A stretch of 64,000 nt of DNA from Actinomadura coerulea (GTDB lineage Bacteria > Actinomycetota > Actinomycetes > Streptosporangiales > Streptosporangiaceae), in NCBI RefSeq assembly GCF_014208105.1, contig NZ_JACHMQ010000001.1:4464001-4528000 (forward strand), given 5' to 3'. Below the pieces are notes generated by a model. It worked only from the letters and a program-made list of their open reading frames with translations, was not told where the DNA came from and did not search any database. The position numbers and the translations under genes were made by a program. Numbering within the stretch: the first letter of the stretch is position 1; each line of letters starts with the position of its first letter. Positions 1 to 8,224 of the stretch are shown here, piece by piece.

Positions 1-2
1 GG

Positions 3-617
3 CACCCCGACGAGGCGGGCGCCGGCCAGCGCGCCCGGATCGCGGCCCGCCGCAAGATCCGCCGGGTGCGGACGGCGCTGGACGCCGTCGCCGACGAGCC
101 CGCCCTCACCGCCCTGGACGCCTCGGGAGGAACGGCCCTGCTCCCCTTCTCCGCCGGCTGGGAGACCCTGCACGACCTGGTCGCGGGCGCGGCGAAGGCG
201 GCCGACATCGAGGTGACGGCCGCCGCGGAGATCACCGGCCCGGCGGGCGTGCCGGGCGCCGTCGCCCAGACCGGCGAGATCATGGATCTGGTCCGCCGGG
301 CGGGCCGCCCGCCCGGCCTGTACCGGCTCGCCGACGTCCTGCTGGACTACCAGCTGAGCCGCCCGAGCGGCGCGCTCGCCCCGCTCGCCGCGCTGCTGGC
401 GCCGCTGGACCGCAGACCGGACCTGCTGCGCACGCTGGAGCGCTACCTGGCGTTCGACCTGGACCGCCGCGCGACCGGCGCGGCCCTGCACGTCCACCCG
501 AACACGGTCGCCTACCGCGTACGCCGCATCAGCGCCCTCACGGGGCTGGATCCCGGCCGCCCAGGCGACCTGCGACTGCTGAACGCGGCCCTGGTGGCCC
601 GCCGCTCCCTGCGCTGA
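3..617 (+). CDS. PucR-type transcriptional regulator, C-terminal part (5' end outside window)
   Basis: The reading frame is open from the first bases of the window to the stop at 615-617, so the gene starts upstream; a GTG at 66 is in frame but lies inside the conserved part. The last ~60 residues contain the PucR C-terminal helix-turn-helix signature: a cycle of hydrophobic residues, then LHVHPNTVAYRVRRI and a terminal leucine-rich helix. This domain is fused in the family to variable sensory regions and usually controls purine, amino acid or polyketide-linked catabolism. The sensory half is missing here, so the ligand and target cannot be inferred. The next gene is on the opposite strand. 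Confidence 0.8.
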   Translation, partial: HPDEAGAGQRARIAARRKIRRVRTALDAVADEPALTALDASGGTALLPFSAGWETLHDLVAGAAKAADIEVTAAAEITGPAGVPGAVAQTGEIMDLVRRAGRPPGLYRLADVLLDYQLSRPSGALAPLAALLAPLDRRPDLLRTLERYLAFDLDRRATGAALHVHPNTVAYRVRRISALTGLDPGRPGDLRLLNAALVARRSLR

Positions 618-659
618 TCGGCGCCGGCGGGTTCCCCGGGAGACCGAGGCGCGGACGCG

Positions 660-845
660 TCAGGCGTGCTCGGTGCGGAGGTGGTGCTTGAGGGTCGCCA
701 GCTCGAGATGCGGCGCGTGGCAGTGGTCACAGGCCCAGACTCCGCTGGGTATGGTGACGCCGCGCGCCGTACCGTCCTCGCGCGCGCACAGGTGGTTGTA
801 GGACTGGACGAGGCGCCGCCACGTCCGCCGGACCGCCGATGACAT
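660..845 (-). CDS. Small C2H2-like zinc-finger protein, 61 aa
   Basis: A 61-residue basic protein that starts with ATG at 843-845 behind a very strong purine-rich Shine-Dalgarno stretch (GGAGGGGGAGC on the minus strand). The C-terminal third has the spacing of a classical zinc finger: CDHC, about 12 residues including LELATLKHH, then a final H-x4-H ending at the C-terminus. The N-terminal half is arginine-rich and could contact nucleic acid. I do not recognise a named family; similar small zinc-finger proteins are known from actinobacteria but their functions are unclear. The compact ORF, good RBS and residual motif make it a likely real gene. Confidence 0.6.
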   Translation of the reverse strand: MSSAVRRTWRRLVQSYNHLCAREDGTARGVTIPSGVWACDHCHAPHLELATLKHHLRTEHA

Positions 846-926
846 TCCCGCTCCCCCTCCGAGCCCGGTTCGGTGCTCTTGGGCTCAGCATAGGGTAACG
901 GGAATGTCAAGGCGAAACGCCGGGCA

Positions 927-1790
927 TCACTGCCCGATCTTCACGCCCGGTTCGCCGTACCGGTACTCCAGGGGCCGGACCCCCCGGCCGCCGGGAATGT
1001 TGGCGCCCTTGCGGATCATGCCGGTTGGCAGGATCGTCCGCCCGAAGCTGCTCGCGAACATCATCGCGGCGGCCGCGTACAGGGCGATCGCCGCGGCCGC
1101 GACGAACAGCCAGCCGCCGGTGGTCAGCGGCCAGGTCGAGCCCGCCCAGAAGCCCGCGGCCGTGAAGCCCGCGCCGACCGCCAGGCAGCCCCAGACCAGG
1201 GCCGTCATCAGGTTCTCGCCGAGCGCGGCGAGCGCGCCCAGTCCGGTGATCACCGCGAGCGGGATGAACCAGAACGCGAAGCCCTGATAGGCGGTACCGA
1301 GGACCGGCGCCAGCGCGACGGGCGCCGCGCCGATGCTCACCAGCAGGAACAGCAGGCCCCAGCCGATGAAGAACGTGCCCCACATGCCGTGCATCGCGGT
1401 GGCCACGCCGTCCCGCGCCCGGTAGCCCCAGAGGCCGGCCAGCAGCTGCGCGATGCCGCCGAAGGTCAGCACGAAGGGCCACAGGATGAGCGGGGTGCCG
1501 GCGCCGCCGTACCAGCCCGCCTGCCACGCGCCCACCATCATGGCCGCGGCGGCGAGCCCGAACAGCCCGAGGATCGACGGCGCCGCGATGGGCTGCAGGA
1601 AGACGCGGGTGCGGTCCTCCCAGAGCGCGTGCTCGCCGGCCTGGTCCGCGCCCCTCGGTGGCGCCATCGCCGCACCCTGCGCCGGGGTGGCCGCGCCGTG
1701 CGCCGGGGCGGCCATGCCCTCCGCGGGCATCGCCGATCCCGTGTGCTCGCCGGGCATCGGCGCGGATTGGTGCTCTCTACGCCTTGCCAT
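927..1790 (-). CDS. GPR1/FUN34/YaaH (SatP-type) acetate/organic acid transporter
   Basis: 287 residues. Residues ~1-65 are a polar tail rich in Pro, Ala, Gly and Met; the rest contains six hydrophobic segments as in the acetate uptake transporter family, with the family-typical stretches around LGLFGLAAAAMMVGAWQAG and FWFIPLAVITGLGALAALGENL. These proteins move acetate or succinate across the cytoplasmic membrane. The ATG at 1788-1790 is chosen because GAGGGGG sits 5 nt upstream; an in-frame start 60 nt further upstream lacks this. The unusually long Ala/Pro/Met-rich N-terminus is odd for the family (usually short) and might be regulatory. Gene stands alone; an inverted repeat lies upstream. 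Confidence 0.85.
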   Translation of the reverse strand: MARRREHQSAPMPGEHTGSAMPAEGMAAPAHGAATPAQGAAMAPPRGADQAGEHALWEDRTRVFLQPIAAPSILGLFGLAAAAMMVGAWQAGWYGGAGTPLILWPFVLTFGGIAQLLAGLWGYRARDGVATAMHGMWGTFFIGWGLLFLLVSIGAAPVALAPVLGTAYQGFAFWFIPLAVITGLGALAALGENLMTALVWGCLAVGAGFTAAGFWAGSTWPLTTGGWLFVAAAAIALYAAAAMMFASSFGRTILPTGMIRKGANIPGGRGVRPLEYRYGEPGVKIGQ

Positions 1791-1848
1791 GAGATCCCCC
1801 TCTGAATCGGAGAGCTGTAAACCCCTCCTAACCGTGTTCAACCAGGTC

Positions 1849-1867
1849 AAACGGCATATGACCGTTT
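1849..1867. promoter_or_regulatory. Inverted repeat upstream of the SatP-like gene
   Basis: AAACGG, 7 bases, CCGTTT: a symmetric 6-bp inverted repeat about 60 bp upstream of the transporter start, inside a locally AT-richer stretch. Position fits an operator or promoter element; the binding protein is unknown. Confidence 0.35.
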
Positions 1868-2000
1868 CCTGAAGAGGTTCGCGTTTGTACTCGGCACCCT
1901 TTGCCGCGCGCTGACGCGGGCATGGTGATCCGGTGGCTCGGCGCCCCCCGTGAACCAGTGCCGGGGAGACTCGCCCGGGCGGCTCAGCGGTTCCGGCGGC

Positions 2001-2414
2001 TCAGCGGCGCGGCGGGCAGTGGATCTCCAGGCCGGGGGCGGCGTTCCAGCCGATCAGGGTGAACAGCCGCTCGATGTGCGGGGGGACCCCGTGCAGGACG
2101 AGGAGGCAGTCGCGCTCGTGCAGGGCGCGGGCGGCCTCGCTGAAGGCGCGCAGGCCGGCGACGTCCATGAACTCCACCCCCGACAGGTCGGCGTGCAGGT
2201 CGCCGGACACCCGGTCCTGGACGGCGCGCAGGGCGCGCGCGACCGCGGCGGTGTTGGAGACGTCGACCTCCCCGGCGAGCAGGACCCGCGGCACGCCCGA
2301 CGCGGCCGTGATGCGCAGCAGCGCGGAGTCGTGCTCGACGATGTCGTACCGGGGAGCCTCCCGCGCACCGGGGTCGGGGCCGCCCTCGCCGCCGGTGATC
2401 CGCCAGACCGTCAT
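2001..2414 (-). CDS. STAS-domain anti-sigma factor antagonist
   Basis: 137 residues. After a ~35-residue variable N-terminus the protein follows the STAS fold: strand VLLAGEVDVSN, an amphipathic helix, then HADLSGVEFMDVAGLRAF, where the usual phosphorylatable Ser of SpoIIAA-like proteins (D-S-S/T-G) is replaced by D-V-A-G. STAS proteins bind anti-sigma factors of the RsbW/SpoIIAB type and release a sigma factor. No partner kinase or sigma gene is adjacent. The Val/Ala at the phosphosite suggests a constitutive or non-phosphorylated antagonist (inference). The opposite-strand DUF2630 gene begins 122 nt away, so the region between holds divergent promoters. Confidence 0.8.
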   Translation of the reverse strand: MTVWRITGGEGGPDPGAREAPRYDIVEHDSALLRITAASGVPRVLLAGEVDVSNTAAVARALRAVQDRVSGDLHADLSGVEFMDVAGLRAFSEAARALHERDCLLVLHGVPPHIERLFTLIGWNAAPGLEIHCPPRR

Positions 2415-2536
2415 CTGCTCCTCACCCTCAACGGGGCGCCGCCGCTACCGTGCGCGGCCCCGTATATGCAAGGCTCTCACCTGTCGGGACCTTCTGGACC
2501 CCACCAGAGCGGAAAACCACGATCGGAAGCCATTTC

Positions 2537-2782
2537 ATGGACGAGAAGGCGATTCTGGAACGTATCAACGATTTCATCGAGGAGGAACACTCTCTCCGGC
2601 AGGCGCACGAGCGCGCCGAGACCTCCAACGCGGAGGCCCAGGGGCGGCTGCGCGACCTTGAAGTGGCGCTCGACCAGTGCTGGGATCTGCTGCGGCAGCG
2701 ACGGGCCCGCATCTCGGCGGGACAGAACCCCGAAGACGCCCACGTCCGTCCCGCCGGCGAGGTGGAAGGCTACTGGCAGTAG
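2537..2782 (+). CDS. DUF2630 family protein
   Basis: 81 residues, highly charged and predicted helical, matching the DUF2630 pattern: start MDEKAILERINDFIEEEHSLR, a central coiled-coil with RLRDLEVALDQCWDLLRQRRA, and a conserved tail with the motif VEGYWQ at the C-terminus. The family is small, cytoplasmic, actinobacterial and of unknown function. The ATG at 2537 is preferred over an upstream GTG/ATG because family members begin with this Met and a GGAAG lies 8 nt before it. Transcribed divergently from the STAS gene and convergent with the lactate permease. Confidence 0.85.
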   Translation: MDEKAILERINDFIEEEHSLRQAHERAETSNAEAQGRLRDLEVALDQCWDLLRQRRARISAGQNPEDAHVRPAGEVEGYWQ

Positions 2783-2809
2783 CCCCTCACGGGCCTGTCA
2801 AGGGATCCC

Positions 2810-4465
2810 TCACGGGACCATCCAGCCGAGAACCGCGGTGGACTGCAGGCCGGACAGCACGCACATCCCGGCAAGGAACAGCAGGCTCCACAGCACCACG
2901 CGGCGGAAGATGTCGCCCTCCCGCCCGTCCAGGCCGACGGCCGCGGCGGCGATGGCGAGGTTCTGCGGCGACACCATCTTGCCGAGGACGCCGCCGGAGC
3001 TGTTGGTCGCGGCCATCAGGACCGCCGGCAGATCGGCCTTGTCCGCGGCGGTGACCTGCAGGGAGCCGAACAGCGAGTTGGACGAGGTGTCCGATCCGGT
3101 GACGGCGGTGCCGAGCCAGCCGAGGATCGGCGACAGCAGCGCGAACGCCCCGCCCGCCCCGGCCATCCACGTCCCGAGCGTCACGGTCTGCCCGGAGGCG
3201 TTCATCACGAACGCCAGCGCCAGGACGGCCATCACCGTGATGATCGCCCACCTGAGCTGGACGAGCGTCGCCCGGTAGGCGCGCCCGGCGCGGCCGAGGC
3301 CGACGCCGAGGGCGGCCATGGTGATCAGCCCCGCGACGAGCATCTGCGTTCCGGGCGTGGTCAGGTGGTTGAGGGTGAAGGTCGGCAGGGCCAGCGGCCC
3401 GCCGGACGGGCCCTCCAGGTGCAGGCCGGGCCAGGAGAACGTCCGGGTCGCCCTGTCCAGGAGGTCCTTGACCGGCCCGATCTGGCAGACGACGAAGACC
3501 GCGATGATGATCGCGTAGGGCGCGTAGGCGCGGGCGACCTCGGCGCGGGAGTCCGGGGCCCCTCCCCCGTCCCGTCCCTCGACGCGGGCGGCGAACTCCG
3601 GGGTCGGCTCGTCCGCCGCGCCGCCGGCGACCGGGGCGGGCTTCGCCGACGCGGCCGACGGACGCGTCCGGACGGCCAGGACCACGGCCGCGGCCGAGAC
3701 CAGCGACGCCACGACGTCGGCGAGCGGCACCGAGACGAAGTTGGCGGTGACGTACTGCGCGGCCCCGAACGCGGCGCCGCACAGCAGGGCGACGGGCCAG
3801 GTCTCGCGCAGCCCGCGCCGGCCGTCCACGATGGTGACGAGGACGAGCGGGACGAACACCGCGAGGATCGGGGTCTGCCGCCCCACCATGGCGCCGAGCG
3901 TGTCGCTGGACTCGCCGGTGACCTTGCCGAGCGTGAGGATCGGCGTCGCCATCGCACCGAACGCGACGGGCGCGGTGTTGGCGGTGAGGGCGAGGACGGC
4001 GGCCTTGAGCGGCGGGAAGCCGAGCGCGATCAGCATCACGGAGGTGACCGCGACCGGCGTGCCGAATCCGGCCAGGGCCTCCAGCAGCGCGCCGAACGAG
4101 AACGCGATCAGCACCGCCTGGAGCCTGCCGTCGTCGCTGACCCGCGCGAACGACCGGCGCAGCACGTCGAAATGGCCGGTGGCGACGGTGATGTTGTAGA
4201 CCCAGAGGGCGTTGATGACGATCCACAGGATCGGGTAGAACCCGAACGCCGCGCCTTCGGAGCCGGCGAGGAGCGCCTGGCCGGCGGGCATGCCGTACGC
4301 CCAGACCGCGACGGCCAGCGCGACCGCCAGCGCGATCAGCGACGCGAGCCACGCGCGCATGCGGACGCCGCCGAGCAGGACGAACAGCACGGCCAGCGGC
4401 AGCGCGGCGACCAGGGAGCTCCAGCCGAGCGAGTCGGCGACGGGATCGAGGACCTGCTGGTACAC
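2810..4465 (-). CDS. lldP: L-lactate permease (LctP family)
   Basis: About 551 residues and some 12-14 hydrophobic segments, the normal size for the LctP family of lactate/glycolate:H+ symporters in the cytoplasmic membrane. Conserved family stretches are present: GFGTPVAVTSVMLIALGFPP, TANTAPVAFGAMATPI, GSDTSSNSLFGSLQ and NSSGGVLGKMVSPQ near the C-terminus. A hydrophilic, Pro/Ala-rich loop follows the seventh helix. A GTG at 4465 is preferred to the GTG at 4474 because GAGGTGAT, close to a perfect Shine-Dalgarno, sits 4-8 nt upstream of it. The gene follows the molybdenum dehydrogenase operon on the same strand after 86-95 nt, possibly read from its own promoter. No lactate dehydrogenase genes are adjacent. 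Confidence 0.9.
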   Translation of the reverse strand: MYQQVLDPVADSLGWSSLVAALPLAVLFVLLGGVRMRAWLASLIALAVALAVAVWAYGMPAGQALLAGSEGAAFGFYPILWIVINALWVYNITVATGHFDVLRRSFARVSDDGRLQAVLIAFSFGALLEALAGFGTPVAVTSVMLIALGFPPLKAAVLALTANTAPVAFGAMATPILTLGKVTGESSDTLGAMVGRQTPILAVFVPLVLVTIVDGRRGLRETWPVALLCGAAFGAAQYVTANFVSVPLADVVASLVSAAAVVLAVRTRPSAASAKPAPVAGGAADEPTPEFAARVEGRDGGGAPDSRAEVARAYAPYAIIIAVFVVCQIGPVKDLLDRATRTFSWPGLHLEGPSGGPLALPTFTLNHLTTPGTQMLVAGLITMAALGVGLGRAGRAYRATLVQLRWAIITVMAVLALAFVMNASGQTVTLGTWMAGAGGAFALLSPILGWLGTAVTGSDTSSNSLFGSLQVTAADKADLPAVLMAATNSSGGVLGKMVSPQNLAIAAAAVGLDGREGDIFRRVVLWSLLFLAGMCVLSGLQSTAVLGWMVP

Positions 4466-4560
4466 GGCGATCACCTCGCGGGGTAGTGGTCGCCCCCGAG
4501 TACGTCCTCCCTACCCGGCCCGATGACGGAGATCACCTCGATGGTGAACTTTTCAACTTG

Positions 4561-6618
4561 TCAGAGCTCCCGGAGGAGCCGGGCCGGGGTGATGGGCAGG
4601 TCGCGGACGCGGATTCCGGTGGCGTGGTGGACGGCGTTGCCGACGGCCGCCGCCGCGCCGACGATGCCGATCTCCCCGATGCCCTTCGCGCCCATCGGGT
4701 TCAGGTGCGGGTCGGACTCCTCCACCCAGGCGGCGTCGACGTCGCGGATGTCGGCGCACGCCGGGACGTGGTATTGGGCGAGGTCGCGGTTGAGGTAGTC
4801 GCCGAACTCCGGGTCCATGACGCTCTGCTCCATCAGCGCCATCCCGACGCCCATCGTCATCCCGCCGATGAACTGGGACCGGGCCGTGACCGGGTTGATG
4901 ATCCGCCCGGCGGCGAACACGCCGAGCATCCGGCGGACCCGGACCTCGCCGGTGTCGGCGTCCACCTCCACCTCGGCGAACTGCGCGCCGAACGCGTGCC
5001 GGGCGTATTCGGCGCGGGCCTTGAGCTCCTCACCGGTGTCGGCGGACGCCTCCACGCCCTCGGGCGGGACGGCGCCGTTCAGCTTGCCGCGCAGGGCCTC
5101 GCAGGCGCGGACGACGGCCGTCCCCCAGCCCGCCGTCCCGGCGGAGCCGCCCGCCACCGACGCCCGGGGGAACGAGCTGTCGCCGATCTCCATCCTGATG
5201 TCGGCGAGGTCCTCCTTGAGCGTCTCGGCGGCGAGCAGGGCGAGGGCGGTGCGGGCGCCGGTGCCGATGTCGGCGGCGGCGATCCGGACGGTGAACGTCC
5301 CGTCGGGCTCGGCGCGGGCCGTCGCCCGGTTGGGCCGCTGGTAGGCCGGATAGGTGGACGCCGCGACGCCCATGCCGACGAGCCTGCGGCCCTCCTCGCG
5401 GACGCCGGGCCGAGGGTCGCGCCCGGCCCACCCGAAGCGCTCGGCGCCCTCGCGGAGGCAGGCGACCAGGTTGCGCGAGCTGAACGGCAGCCCGCTCTCC
5501 GGCTCGCGGTCGGTGTCGTTGCGCACGCGGAGCTCGACCGGGTCGATGCCCGTCGCGACGGCCAGCTCGTCCATCGCCGTCTCCAGCGCGTACATGCCGG
5601 GCGTCTCGCCCGGGGCGCGCATCCAGGACGGCGTCGGGACGTCGAGCGGCGCCACCCGGTGCGAGGTGAGGCGGTGCGGCGCCTGGTACAGCATCCGCGT
5701 GGGCGTGGCGGTCTGCTCGGCGAACTCCTTGACGGTGGAGGTCTGCTCGACCACCTCGTGCAGGATCGCGGTCAGCCGTCCGTCCTGGCCGGCGCCGAGG
5801 CGGATGCGCTGGATGGTCGGGGTCCGGTAGCCGGTGGTGGCGAACATCTGCTGGCGCGGGACGGCGAACTTCACGGGACGTCCCGCGGCGCGGGCGGCCA
5901 TCGCGGCGAGCACGACGTTCGGCCGGGGCGTCCCCTTGGATCCGAACCCGCCGCCGACGTGCGGCGACACGACGCGCACCTGGGAGGGTTCGAGCCCGAA
6001 GACCTTCGCGATCGTGGACTGGACGGTCGAGGCGCCCTGGTTGGAGTCGTGGAGCGTGAGGGTGCCGTCCTCGTTCCACTGGGCGATCGTGGCGTGCGGC
6101 TCCATCGGGTTGTTGTGCTCGGCGGGGGTCGTGTAGACGGCGTCCACCCGGACGGCCGACGCGGCGAACGCCTTCTCCGGCTCGCCCTGCTCGGTGTCCG
6201 CGGGGAAGACCGGGTTCACCTTGTCGGGCTTGTAGAGGCCCGGATGGTCGGCGCGCAGACGCACGTCCGGCGCCTCCTCGGTGTACTCGACGCGCAGCAG
6301 GCGGGCCGCCTCGCGGGCGGTCTCCAGCGTCTCCGCGACCACCGCGGCCACGAACTGGCCGCGGTAGGAGACCGTCCGCGACTGGAACAGGGCCAGCTCG
6401 CCGTCGGAGGTGTCGCTGAGCTCGGGGGCGTTCTCGCAGGACAGGACGGCGAGCACCCCCGGCAGCCTCAGCGCGGCGTCGGCGCCGACCGACTCGATCC
6501 GGCCCTTGCCCACGCTCGCCTGGACGGCCGCGGCGTAGGCGACGCCCTCCACGGGGTACTCGAACGCGTACCGCGCGGCCCCGGTGACCTTCTCGCGGCC
6601 CTCCAGCCGGTCGGTCAT
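4561..6618 (-). CDS. Molybdopterin-binding aldehyde/xanthine dehydrogenase, large subunit (PaoC-like)
   Basis: 685 residues, the size of the molybdenum-cofactor subunit in three-subunit hydroxylases. It begins with the usual REKVTGAARYAFEYP start of the first Mo-binding domain; residues ~255-275 hold GGGFGSKG for cofactor binding, and the C-terminus carries GAKGIGEIGIVG with the catalytic Glu of the xanthine oxidase family. The enzyme hydroxylates an aldehyde or N-heterocycle at the Mo centre and passes electrons to the Fe-S and FAD subunits encoded upstream. The start ATG overlaps the stop of the FAD subunit (ATGA), giving translational coupling. Subunit composition resembles E. coli PaoABC, so an aldehyde substrate is more likely than xanthine (inference). 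Confidence 0.9.
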   Translation of the reverse strand: MTDRLEGREKVTGAARYAFEYPVEGVAYAAAVQASVGKGRIESVGADAALRLPGVLAVLSCENAPELSDTSDGELALFQSRTVSYRGQFVAAVVAETLETAREAARLLRVEYTEEAPDVRLRADHPGLYKPDKVNPVFPADTEQGEPEKAFAASAVRVDAVYTTPAEHNNPMEPHATIAQWNEDGTLTLHDSNQGASTVQSTIAKVFGLEPSQVRVVSPHVGGGFGSKGTPRPNVVLAAMAARAAGRPVKFAVPRQQMFATTGYRTPTIQRIRLGAGQDGRLTAILHEVVEQTSTVKEFAEQTATPTRMLYQAPHRLTSHRVAPLDVPTPSWMRAPGETPGMYALETAMDELAVATGIDPVELRVRNDTDREPESGLPFSSRNLVACLREGAERFGWAGRDPRPGVREEGRRLVGMGVAASTYPAYQRPNRATARAEPDGTFTVRIAAADIGTGARTALALLAAETLKEDLADIRMEIGDSSFPRASVAGGSAGTAGWGTAVVRACEALRGKLNGAVPPEGVEASADTGEELKARAEYARHAFGAQFAEVEVDADTGEVRVRRMLGVFAAGRIINPVTARSQFIGGMTMGVGMALMEQSVMDPEFGDYLNRDLAQYHVPACADIRDVDAAWVEESDPHLNPMGAKGIGEIGIVGAAAAVGNAVHHATGIRVRDLPITPARLLREL

Positions 6619-7589
6619 GACTCCTCCCCCAGCTCGATCAGCGTCCGGACGATCAGGTTGCGCGCCATCGGCACCTTGTAGGCGTTGTCGCGCAGCGGCT
6701 CCGCGGCCTCCAGCTCGGCCTCCGCCGCGCGCAGGAAGGACTCCTCCGTCGCCTCCGCGCCGCGCAGCGCCTCCTCGGCGCGGCGCGCCCGCCACGGCTT
6801 GTGGGCGACGCCGCCGAGGGCCAGCCGGACGTCCCGCACCCGCCCGCCGCCGACGTCCAGGACCGCCGCGACGGAGACCAGCGCGAACGCGAACGACGCG
6901 CGCTCGCGGACCTTGCGGTAGCGGGACGGCACGCCCAGCGCCGGAACCTCCACGGCGGTGATCAGGTCTCCCGGTTCGAGGGTGGTGTCGCGCCGGGGCT
7001 CGTCCCCGGGGAGCCTGTGCAGGTCCTCGATGTGGACGGTCCTGTCTCCGTCGCGCCCCCGGACGCGCACGGAGGCGTCCAACGCGGCGAGCGCGACGGC
7101 CATGTCGGACGGGTGCGTCGCCACGCAGGCGTCCGAATGGCCCAGGATCGCCAGGTTGTGGTGCTCGCCCTCCCGCGCCGGGCATCCGCTGCCCGGGGTG
7201 CGCTTGTTGCAGGGCTTGGAGGTGTCCTGGAAGTAGGAGCAGCGGGTCCGCTGGAGCAGGTTGCCGCCGACGGTGGCGAGGTTCCGGATCTGCCCGGACG
7301 CCCCCGCGAGCACCGCCTGCGCTAGGACGGAATGGCCCTCGCGCACGGTCCGGTCGGCGGCGAGGGCGCTGTTGGTCACGGCCGCCCCGATGACGAGGCT
7401 CCCGTCCGGCCGCAGTTCGATCTGGTCGTACGGGAGACGCGCGACGTCGACGAGCCTGCTCGGCTCCTCCACCCCGAGCCGCATCAGGTCGACCAGGTTG
7501 GTCCCGCCGCCCAGGTAGACGGCGCCGTCCTGGTGGCGCCCCAGGGCGTCCTCCGCGCTGGTGGCGCGCTCGTATGCGAACGGCCTCAT
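6615..7589 (-). CDS. FAD-binding medium subunit with extra 4Fe-4S motif (PaoB-like)
   Basis: 324 residues. FAD-binding PCMH-type domain with YLGGGTNLVDLMR near residue 35 and ATVGGNLLQRTRCSYF around residue 110, followed by the C-terminal CO-dehydrogenase flavoprotein domain. Between them is a cysteine cluster, RCSYF...KPCNKRTPGSGCPA, that is typical of the PaoB/YagS subgroup, where it binds an additional 4Fe-4S cluster not present in ordinary xanthine dehydrogenase FAD subunits. Its start overlaps the stop of the small subunit by four bases and its stop overlaps the large subunit start, so all three are co-translated. Transfers electrons from the 2Fe-2S subunit to FAD. Confidence 0.9.
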   Translation of the reverse strand: MRPFAYERATSAEDALGRHQDGAVYLGGGTNLVDLMRLGVEEPSRLVDVARLPYDQIELRPDGSLVIGAAVTNSALAADRTVREGHSVLAQAVLAGASGQIRNLATVGGNLLQRTRCSYFQDTSKPCNKRTPGSGCPAREGEHHNLAILGHSDACVATHPSDMAVALAALDASVRVRGRDGDRTVHIEDLHRLPGDEPRRDTTLEPGDLITAVEVPALGVPSRYRKVRERASFAFALVSVAAVLDVGGGRVRDVRLALGGVAHKPWRARRAEEALRGAEATEESFLRAAEAELEAAEPLRDNAYKVPMARNLIVRTLIELGEES

Positions 7590-8131
7590 GCCTGCGCCCC
7601 CTCTCTGCGCCGCGCGGCCTGCCTGAGGGCCGCGACGATGCCGACGTAGGCGCCGCACCGGCACAGGTTGCCGCTCATGCGCTCGCGTATCTCGTCGTCG
7701 TCCAGTACGGGATCGGCCCTCAGGTCGCCGGTGACGGCGCTGGGCCAGCCCTGTTCGGCCTCATCCAGCATCCCGGTGGCGGAGCAGAGCTGGCCGGGCG
7801 TGCAGTACCCGCACTGGAAGGCGTCGTTCTCGATGAACGCCTGCTGGACGGGACTGAGCTCTCCGTCCCGCGCCAGCCCTTCGACCGTGACGACGTCCGC
7901 TCCGTCATGGGCGACCGCCAAGGCCAGGCACCCGTTCGCCCGGCGGCCGTCCAGGAGGACGGTGCAGGCTCCGCACTGGCCGTGGTCGCAGCCCTTCTTC
8001 GACCCCGTCAGGCCGAGATCCTCGCGCAGGACGTCCAGCAGGGACGCTCGGGTGTCGACGTTGAGGCGGTGCTCCGTCCCGTTCACGACCAGGGTGACGT
8101 CGGCGTGCACCGGGGTGGCTTCGCTGTCCAT
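7586..8131 (-). CDS. 2Fe-2S small subunit of molybdenum dehydrogenase (PaoA-like)
   Basis: 181 residues. The N-terminal plant-type ferredoxin domain has C-x4-C-x2-C (GCDHGQCGACTVLLDG), and the C-terminal four-helix domain has CGYCTPGQLCSA plus GNLCRCGAY, the two 2Fe-2S binding sites of this family. It is first in the three-gene operon and couples to the FAD subunit through an ATGA overlap. Unlike E. coli PaoA no twin-arginine signal is visible, so the complex is predicted to be cytoplasmic. No molybdenum-cofactor maturation gene (XdhC/PaoD type) is found within this window next to it. Confidence 0.92.
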   Translation of the reverse strand: MDSEATPVHADVTLVVNGTEHRLNVDTRASLLDVLREDLGLTGSKKGCDHGQCGACTVLLDGRRANGCLALAVAHDGADVVTVEGLARDGELSPVQQAFIENDAFQCGYCTPGQLCSATGMLDEAEQGWPSAVTGDLRADPVLDDDEIRERMSGNLCRCGAYVGIVAALRQAARRREGAQA

Positions 8132-8224
8132 GCCGGGTGCCTACCCCGGATCTTCCGTCGGTCACCGAACCTCAACGGCCGTCCGGGCCCGTTCCGCGAC
8201 GCCGGCCCTCAGTCGTGTCGGCCC

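Noticed and set aside
4486..6681. Long open frame (about 730 codons) opposite the molybdenum dehydrogenase large subunit
   Set aside because: Antisense shadow caused by high GC; the product is Arg/Gly/Asp/His-rich with no domains, and the minus strand has intact catalytic motifs.
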